From positions 1 to 27,358 of IMG/VR virus record IMGVR_UViG_3300036985_002078: 27,358 bases of DNA. One strand, given 5' to 3'. This DNA is from a virus. The position numbers and the translations under genes were made by a program. Position 1 is the first letter of the stretch, and each line of letters starts with the position of its first letter. Below the pieces are notes generated by a model. That model was not told the origin of the DNA, searched no databases, and saw nothing but the letters and a program-made list of their open reading frames with translations. Of the stretch, positions 22,606 through 27,358 are shown in pieces.

Positions 22606-22611
22606 ATTATA
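22606..22611 (-). promoter_or_regulatory. candidate -10 box (TATAAT) for the Dps-like gene
   Basis: On the minus strand TATAAT occupies 22611-22606, ending six bases before the ATG at 22599. That would put the first transcribed base at or next to the A of the ATG. The hexamer 17 bases upstream (22634-22629, GGCTGT) is a poor -35. It lies just downstream of the capsid terminator, where a new promoter would be needed. Confidence 0.4.
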
Positions 22612-22620
22612 AGCGGCAGG

Positions 22621-22661
22621 CCAAAAACACAGCCACCAAGATCCGAAAATCCTGGTGGCTG
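22621..22661 (-). terminator. intrinsic terminator after the capsid gene
   Basis: Read on the minus strand, CAGCCACCAGGAT (22661-22649) pairs with ATCTTGGTGGCTG (22642-22630) through 13 positions including one G-U, with a 6-nt loop, and is followed by TGTTTTTGG. On the plus strand the wobble becomes an A-C mismatch and no T-tract follows, so the structure acts on the minus strand. It ends the portal-scaffold-capsid transcript. Confidence 0.8.
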
Positions 22662-22669
22662 GAGGTTTC

Positions 22670-22689
22670 CCCACTGGTGTGGCAGTGGG
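22670..22689 (-). other. second hairpin behind the capsid stop
   Basis: CCCACTG (22689-22683 on the minus strand) pairs with CAGTGGG (22676-22670) around a 6-nt loop, 13 bases after the capsid stop and just ahead of the intrinsic terminator. It has no T-tract of its own and may help stabilise the 3' end of the capsid message. Confidence 0.4.
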
Positions 22690-22702
22690 TGCTCTGAGAG
22701 GC

Positions 22703-24349
22703 TTACTCGCCGTACTGACGGTCAGTAGTCACGTTAGTCAGCTTCATACCGGCAGGCTGATCTGGGACCAACTGCATACGCAGCATTCCCGGCATCTGCA
22801 TGCCTTCGGTAACGAGCGTGCTGTTGCCAGACACGCGCTGAATTGGAACCTTTACGTCTGCATAGCCCAAGGACGGTCCAACGAACTCGAACGGAATAAA
22901 CGATTCCGCCTTGTCGAACTTCTGGGTGCCCTTTGGCGATGGTGGGACGTACTTCTTCCAGTTCGTTCCGCCCTTACGGATGCCGTAAACGGTGCCGTCC
23001 TCAATGTAATTCGAGGTGTAGCCCGTGTACGTGCGACCGTCAAAGGAGAACTTGAAGCCTTCCTGTGAACCTTCGTTCTGGAGACTTGAGAGGCGGTTGG
23101 TGCGATCCAGCATGTACTGGCCGATCTTCTGCGACTCGTAGTTCAGCCAAACGCCATCGGACGCAATAAGCGTATCGATGTACTGGCCGTACTTCTCCTT
23201 AGCACGATGGAATCCGCGGAGGTACTGACGCATCTTGTGCTCAGTCAACGTGCCAACGCTGGACTTCATGTACGAACGGAACTCAGGATGGACGTTAACG
23301 TCAATCTGATTACCCGTATCACGATCATTACCAAGCAAGTACTGACTTGCGTCAGATGCGCCGCTTGCTCCCGAACGAAGCCAACTATTGATGCCGGCAA
23401 AACCATAGCCGGTACCAGTGGTTGCAGATCCGTTGTTGAGCGTACGAGCGTTGGCAAAGTAAACGTAGTTGGTAGTACCAGCAGTCAACGAAATGGCAGA
23501 ACCAAATGCAATCGTTACATAGTTGGTAACTTCATCAACAGCAGCAACCCACGCCGAAATACGAGTGGTAGGTCCTTGTGCAGCAGCAGTAGACTGCGAA
23601 TCGTTCTTACGAATCTGAGTACTGCTTGCATCAAACACATCGACGCGCATGCCAAGTGCATAACGGTCAATGTTCTTTTCATTGGCATAGAACTTGATTG
23701 CAGTAATAGATGACACTACACCAGAAGTACCAGCAGCCGTAAATGTTGGCGTTGCCGACGAAAGGAAGTCGGTTGAGTATAACGCGGTACCAGTGGTGAA
23801 CGTAATGGAACCAACTTGGTAAGCGTTGTTCTCAGCCAAATACCAGTAGTTGCACAGGGTATGTGCAATCAGACGGGCATGACCTTCCAGCTTTGGTCCA
23901 ATGACTTCGCCAATGAAGGCTGGTGTGGCTTCCGCTGTCATTTCGCCAAGCGACATGTACAGGTTGGAAACCATTGCCTTCATACCAACGCCAAGACGGA
24001 ATGGACGAGCCATAACTCCGTCAGTTGCGTCAGGCCAGGTATTGGTGTTGGTCTGCTGTTGCAGCTTTGCACCAATGTCGCTGACGGTCTTATCACCGTA
24101 GAGAACAAAGTTGTCACGGTTGTCAGCCATGTCGAGCACGCCGGCCATCGAACCCATGTAGATCTTGAGGATCTTGAGGTCGCGTCCAATCATGCTCGCA
24201 GGACCAACACCTTGGTTAGTGACAAAGGTGTCACGCCAAGCGGGATCAAGGGCAGGCAAGAACACTTCGATGTTCTTGTTGAGGATTTCCTGGATCCGGC
24301 TTGACTGCTTGTCAAACAGAGATCCAGTACTAGAGAACTGTGCAGGCAT
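22703..24349 (-). CDS. major capsid protein with inserted beta domain
   Basis: 548 aa, directly after an acidic scaffold gene and a portal gene. The start ATG 24349 has a full AAGGAGG ribosome site nine bases upstream, the strongest in the window. The N-terminal helical part (RIQEILNKNIEVFLPAL, DLKILKIYMGSMAGVLDM) and the C-terminal sheet region (DVKVPIQRVSGNSTLVTEGM) fit an HK97-like shell protein. Residues about 178-310 form a Thr/Ser/Ala-rich beta segment (RYALGMRVDVFDASSTQIRK, NYVTIAFGSAISLTAGTTNY) consistent with an inserted surface domain. A terminator follows the gene. Capsid identity rests on gene order, size, expression signals and fold pattern. Confidence 0.8.
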   Translation of the reverse strand: MPAQFSSTGSLFDKQSSRIQEILNKNIEVFLPALDPAWRDTFVTNQGVGPASMIGRDLKILKIYMGSMAGVLDMADNRDNFVLYGDKTVSDIGAKLQQQTNTNTWPDATDGVMARPFRLGVGMKAMVSNLYMSLGEMTAEATPAFIGEVIGPKLEGHARLIAHTLCNYWYLAENNAYQVGSITFTTGTALYSTDFLSSATPTFTAAGTSGVVSSITAIKFYANEKNIDRYALGMRVDVFDASSTQIRKNDSQSTAAAQGPTTRISAWVAAVDEVTNYVTIAFGSAISLTAGTTNYVYFANARTLNNGSATTGTGYGFAGINSWLRSGASGASDASQYLLGNDRDTGNQIDVNVHPEFRSYMKSSVGTLTEHKMRQYLRGFHRAKEKYGQYIDTLIASDGVWLNYESQKIGQYMLDRTNRLSSLQNEGSQEGFKFSFDGRTYTGYTSNYIEDGTVYGIRKGGTNWKKYVPPSPKGTQKFDKAESFIPFEFVGPSLGYADVKVPIQRVSGNSTLVTEGMQMPGMLRMQLVPDQPAGMKLTNVTTDRQYGE

Positions 24350-24355
24350 TTTAAT

Positions 24356-24370
24356 CCGCCTCCTTGGCGG
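24356..24370 (-). promoter_or_regulatory. capsid ribosome-binding site inside a small hairpin
   Basis: On the minus strand CCGCC (24370-24366) pairs with GGCGG (24360-24356) around the loop AAGGA. The Shine-Dalgarno AAGGAGG thus runs from the loop into the 3' arm. It stands nine bases before the capsid ATG and could either present or partly mask the site. Confidence 0.5.
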
Positions 24371-24382
24371 TTAGTTGGTTAG

Positions 24383-25273
24383 TTATGCTTTGGATTCCCC
24401 ACCAGCGGAGGTTTCCACAGCCAAACGAGAGAGAGTGTCCGTATTCCATGCTCGAACATTCGTATCAATATCGCCACGTTCCATGCCCTTCTTAAACTCG
24501 GGCACCGCAACCGGTGGCTTTGCAGCAAGTGTGTCCATCTCCGTAACTGTTTCCGGTGTCCGACCAATTTGGTCAAAGTCACCGATGACTGTCGAATAAG
24601 ACTTTGCTACATCCATAGCAGCTCGCGCTGCCTCTTCTTGAATCCAGTCTTCGCTGAAAGTGCCACCAGACTTGTCTCGGCGTTCGTAGAGCCGATCCAT
24701 GGTTGCTTTGCGAATCTGGTCCTGAATTGCCTGGTAGGCACCCGTGGCATGTTCGCGTCCACGTGTCTTATCCAGACCTGTCAACATCTTCCCAATGTCT
24801 GAGTTACTGTCAATAGCCCCAGCAACTCCTTTTTCCATTTCTTGTTGCATTAAACGAAGCCGCATCTGGCGGGTTTCCGTTGCCAACTTGTCGTATCGTG
24901 GGTCGTTTTCCATTCGTTGTGCCTTGTTTCCTTGTGTGTTTTCTTCAACTTCTTCTTCTGGTTCATCATCAGTCTGCGACTGCGACTGGTTCCAGTCTCT
25001 TACGTATTCCTTGACCTCATCGTCATTGAATCCGGCTCCCTCAAGCATCTTGGATGCAGCCGAAGCAATCTCATGTTGTTCGCCCTCTCGACGAAGAAAC
25101 TGAGTAGCAGAATCACGAAACTCACGAAGGTTCCTTACTTCGTCATGTAACCCACCAGCCTGATGGATTGCATCAATCAATCGTTGTACTGGAATCAAAT
25201 CTCCATCCACTTCCACAAGAGTGTTGAGGTTCCGTACAACCTGTTCGTCTCCGGCATCGTTTTCATCAGCCAT
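24383..25273 (-). CDS. capsid scaffolding protein
   Basis: 296 aa, abutting the portal stop (TAA then ATG), with AGGG about ten bases upstream. It is strongly acidic and helical: an N-terminal acidic segment (MADENDAGDEQVVRNL), a DDEPEEEVEENTQG stretch near residue 100-115, then long charged helices (ATETRQMRLRLMQQEMEKGV). No enzymatic motif is present. Acidic, Gln/Glu-rich helical proteins of about this length between portal and capsid are typical assembly scaffolds that guide capsid folding and are lost or cleaved afterwards. No protease gene is seen in the window. Confidence 0.8.
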   Translation of the reverse strand: MADENDAGDEQVVRNLNTLVEVDGDLIPVQRLIDAIHQAGGLHDEVRNLREFRDSATQFLRREGEQHEIASAASKMLEGAGFNDDEVKEYVRDWNQSQSQTDDEPEEEVEENTQGNKAQRMENDPRYDKLATETRQMRLRLMQQEMEKGVAGAIDSNSDIGKMLTGLDKTRGREHATGAYQAIQDQIRKATMDRLYERRDKSGGTFSEDWIQEEAARAAMDVAKSYSTVIGDFDQIGRTPETVTEMDTLAAKPPVAVPEFKKGMERGDIDTNVRAWNTDTLSRLAVETSAGGESKA

Positions 25274-27262
25274 TTACATGTTTCCCTGCGGTTGAGCTGG
25301 CTCTGGTTGTCCCGGTTGACCAGCCACGTTGGCCATGTCATCTGGGTTTGGGACCATTGCCGGCAGTGTCTGTCCCATAAATCCAATTAATGATTCACGA
25401 TATGCCTTAAACGCATCCTGCACCTGAACACTTGCAACTGACATAATTGGGTTTGCCATAAAAGCACCCAGTACTCTCAATTGAATATCAGGTCGCGTTG
25501 TGTGCGGAGTAATAACAATCTGTTGCGTCTGCGATCCATCTCCAAACAGGAGCAGAATGTTTCGCACAACGCTTTCATATGCACTCTTCTCTTCTTCCAT
25601 CCAGATAGCAAGGTCTAAACCTTCCTTCATAGCAAACAACTTGAGGCCATCTGGGTCAGTAAGCCCCGCCTGAAGCATAGAAAGCGCTTCTTGCTTGCGA
25701 ACAACCTCACTCTTTGGTGATGTGTCCTGCACAGTAAAGGCAATCTGACTGAAGTTAGGCAGCGGATTGTTCTTAAAGGAGACAGTTCCGCTATCTGGAT
25801 CAATCATTGCACCCGCAAGATCCGTAGTTAGCTTGTTTACAGGCAAAGCGCGCTGGCTAACCAGCATTTGACCAGCCGCCTTAGCAACAACCGCTCGGTA
25901 CATGGTGCCAAATGCAGTCTGCACACCACTGGTGGGGTTCGTCATTGCCTTATTGATCTGCTCGTCAAGGAACTGTAGACCACTTGCGCTATCTACACGA
26001 CCCTTTTCGGCAATCAAGTCTTGCACTGGCGACAGGCCATCAATGATTGTCTTAGCAAACTGTGCCACCTTGCCTGGAACATCACCAGCATTGAATGGTT
26101 GGATGACCAATGGCTTAAAGTCATCGCCCATCAAAGCATCTTTGCTATACGACAAGTAGCGAAGACCCTGACCAACCTCACGCATGGTTGCGCGCTCGTT
26201 GATTGTGCCCTGCGGAATAAGCATCACGCCGTAACGGTCCATTGTGCGGATGTTGTTGAACAAACTCTTGAGGAGTCGCTCCATCTCGCGCACAATTCCA
26301 AACATTAGGTCAAACAAACCGGCACCATGGAAGGTTCCGTTGTCCATAAAGCGAGCAAAACCAATTGGGCAATACGCTTCAACGCGGCTCAGGTCTTGAT
26401 CGTCAATGACAACGTCACCACTTGAAACAATGTAGCGGCTGACAGTACCCCGTTCGCCATTGATCCAAGTCTCTCGGATCTTTGCGACCTGTTGGGTGTC
26501 CGAATCCTCAATATTGCCGCGGACCCCACCCTGAGCCATGGTAGAAACAAAGTAACCAGTACCGTTCCACGGCGCGTCCTGCGACTCTTCCATCTGATGA
26601 CCGTACTGCCAACGCCATACGTTCATTTCTTCAATATTGCTTTCAATCTTGCCAGTTCCGTACTTGTCCTTGAGGAAATTAAGTGGAACAAGGCGCTGAC
26701 GAATCATGCCACGAACCTTTGTATGGTCGTGTCCCAGTGATGGGAACGGCATCAATTCTTTCGGGTGGATGACTTCAAGATCGGCAGTAAGACCAACAGT
26801 AGGAGAATCAACCATATGACCCGTAATACCGCAGGAACCCAGAAGAGCATAGAGGTAGTTGAAATCTCGCTGAACTTGGACAAGCTGTTGATCACTGACG
26901 ACTGCATCTGCAATTAACTGCGCTATTGAACGCTCACGAAGACCAGCAAGAGAGAAACCCTGCCGCAGTGCGCGCGGGTGAAGATTCATTGTGTTCAGTC
27001 GAGCGGTTGTCTTGTCTACAATTGACAACAGTTCACTCGACTGAAACTCCATGTTGCCTTCCTCATCAAGATAATGAGGAGTGATGCGGCCAGTCCGCGG
27101 GTCAAAGACATCAAAGCGGCGAAAACCATTGAGGTAGTACCACGCCAGCAACCATAGGGTGCGGCGATAGGTGAGCTTAAGCATCTCACGGGATACGTGA
27201 GCGTCAATGATCTTGCCAAGCGTTCTTGGATCTTTGGGAAGGTTTACTCCGTCACTTGCCAT
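25274..27262 (-). CDS. portal protein
   Basis: 662 aa, with GAGGAAGG nine bases before ATG 27262. Portal proteins form the dodecameric DNA gate at one capsid vertex. The N-terminal region (RRTLWLLAWYYLNGFRRFDV, TTARLNTMNLHP), a central beta/helix part (RQRLVPLNFLKDKYG, WTINGERG-like strands such as RETWINGERGTVSRYIVS) and a long helical C-terminal part (FGIVREMERLLKSLFNNIRT, DEQINKAMTNPTSGVQT) match phage portals, as do its length and its place before scaffold and capsid. The C-terminus is Pro/Gln-rich and probably disordered (GQPGQPEPAQPQGNM). The call rests on order plus general resemblance; no single motif proves it. Confidence 0.8.
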   Translation of the reverse strand: MASDGVNLPKDPRTLGKIIDAHVSREMLKLTYRRTLWLLAWYYLNGFRRFDVFDPRTGRITPHYLDEEGNMEFQSSELLSIVDKTTARLNTMNLHPRALRQGFSLAGLRERSIAQLIADAVVSDQQLVQVQRDFNYLYALLGSCGITGHMVDSPTVGLTADLEVIHPKELMPFPSLGHDHTKVRGMIRQRLVPLNFLKDKYGTGKIESNIEEMNVWRWQYGHQMEESQDAPWNGTGYFVSTMAQGGVRGNIEDSDTQQVAKIRETWINGERGTVSRYIVSSGDVVIDDQDLSRVEAYCPIGFARFMDNGTFHGAGLFDLMFGIVREMERLLKSLFNNIRTMDRYGVMLIPQGTINERATMREVGQGLRYLSYSKDALMGDDFKPLVIQPFNAGDVPGKVAQFAKTIIDGLSPVQDLIAEKGRVDSASGLQFLDEQINKAMTNPTSGVQTAFGTMYRAVVAKAAGQMLVSQRALPVNKLTTDLAGAMIDPDSGTVSFKNNPLPNFSQIAFTVQDTSPKSEVVRKQEALSMLQAGLTDPDGLKLFAMKEGLDLAIWMEEEKSAYESVVRNILLLFGDGSQTQQIVITPHTTRPDIQLRVLGAFMANPIMSVASVQVQDAFKAYRESLIGFMGQTLPAMVPNPDDMANVAGQPGQPEPAQPQGNM

Positions 27263-27358
27263 TTGGGATTGCCTTCCTCATAACTTTAGTCCAGCCGGGA
27301 GGCATGTCTTCTAAGAGATCAACGCTTCCCATGTTCTTATTGATGAAAGCCAAATCGT
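27252..27358 (-). CDS. 3' end of an upstream gene (5' part outside the window)
   Basis: A minus-strand frame open from the right edge gives 34 codons (DLAFINKNMGSVDLLEDMPP ... VMRKAIPNGK) and ends in TGA at 27254-27252, overlapping the portal start by 11 bases. The overlap fits the tight packing of this operon. In many phages the gene before the portal is the terminase large subunit, but this short tail shows no terminase motif, so its identity is open. Confidence 0.5.
   Translation of the reverse strand, partial: DLAFINKNMGSVDLLEDMPPGWTKVMRKAIPNGK

Noticed and set aside
1-27358. tRNA genes, CRISPR arrays, insertion sequences, integrase or attachment sites
   Set aside because: No cloverleaf-like segment, spaced direct repeats, transposase or integrase motif was seen; gene packing leaves little room for them.

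Overview
The window is part of a tailed double-stranded DNA phage genome (or a provirus of one), most likely short-tailed (podovirus-like). The evidence is a head and tail block in the order portal, acidic scaffold, major capsid, small head proteins, adaptor, fibre-like and cysteine-rich proteins, a large beta-rich tail protein, and then several low-complexity or coiled-coil proteins plus one very large protein of the kind ejected with the genome. I see no tape measure, tail tube, sheath or baseplate genes, no integrase, no tRNA and no CRISPR. The host is a bacterium that I cannot name. Two small proteins resemble families I remember mostly from aquatic phage sequences (DUF5856-like and DUF6321-like), so an aquatic source is a reasonable inference.

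The two strands form two convergent blocks. Positions 1-4659 are read on the plus strand: two tiny, translationally coupled membrane proteins (1-350); a perfect operator-like dyad and a strong GC-rich leader hairpin (351-424); a nucleic-acid module of RecB/Cas4-like PD-(D/E)XK nuclease, putative helix-turn-helix protein, Sak4/RecA-like P-loop ATPase and SSB-like protein (455-3579); a nested hairpin and a textbook intrinsic terminator (3583-3696); and two overlapping unknown genes (3720-4659).

Positions 4656-27358 are read on the minus strand and meet the plus block in a shared TTAA, so both stop codons overlap with no spacer. In transcription order (high to low coordinates) they encode the end of an upstream gene, portal, scaffold and capsid. 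A terminator follows the capsid, then a TATAAT box placed so that the next gene, a Dps/ferritin-like small protein, may be leaderless. After it come three small basic proteins, a 175-aa unknown, the head-tail adaptor, a fibre-like protein, a 29-cysteine protein with an internal duplication, a zinc-ribbon protein, the tail nozzle-like protein, two internal virion-like proteins, a 116-aa unknown, a pair of proteins with a basic region plus a membrane segment, two small beta-rich appendage or decoration-like proteins and a 1237-aa putative ejection protein. Most junctions overlap (ATGA, TGATG or TAATG) or nearly touch, which points to strong translational coupling and decides several starts.

No defence system or complete new pathway is visible. 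The items most worth a second look are the Dps-like gene behind the capsid terminator, the paired basic-plus-membrane proteins, the duplicated cysteine-rich appendage protein, the operator plus leader hairpin before the recombination module, and two ribosome-binding sites set in hairpin loops.
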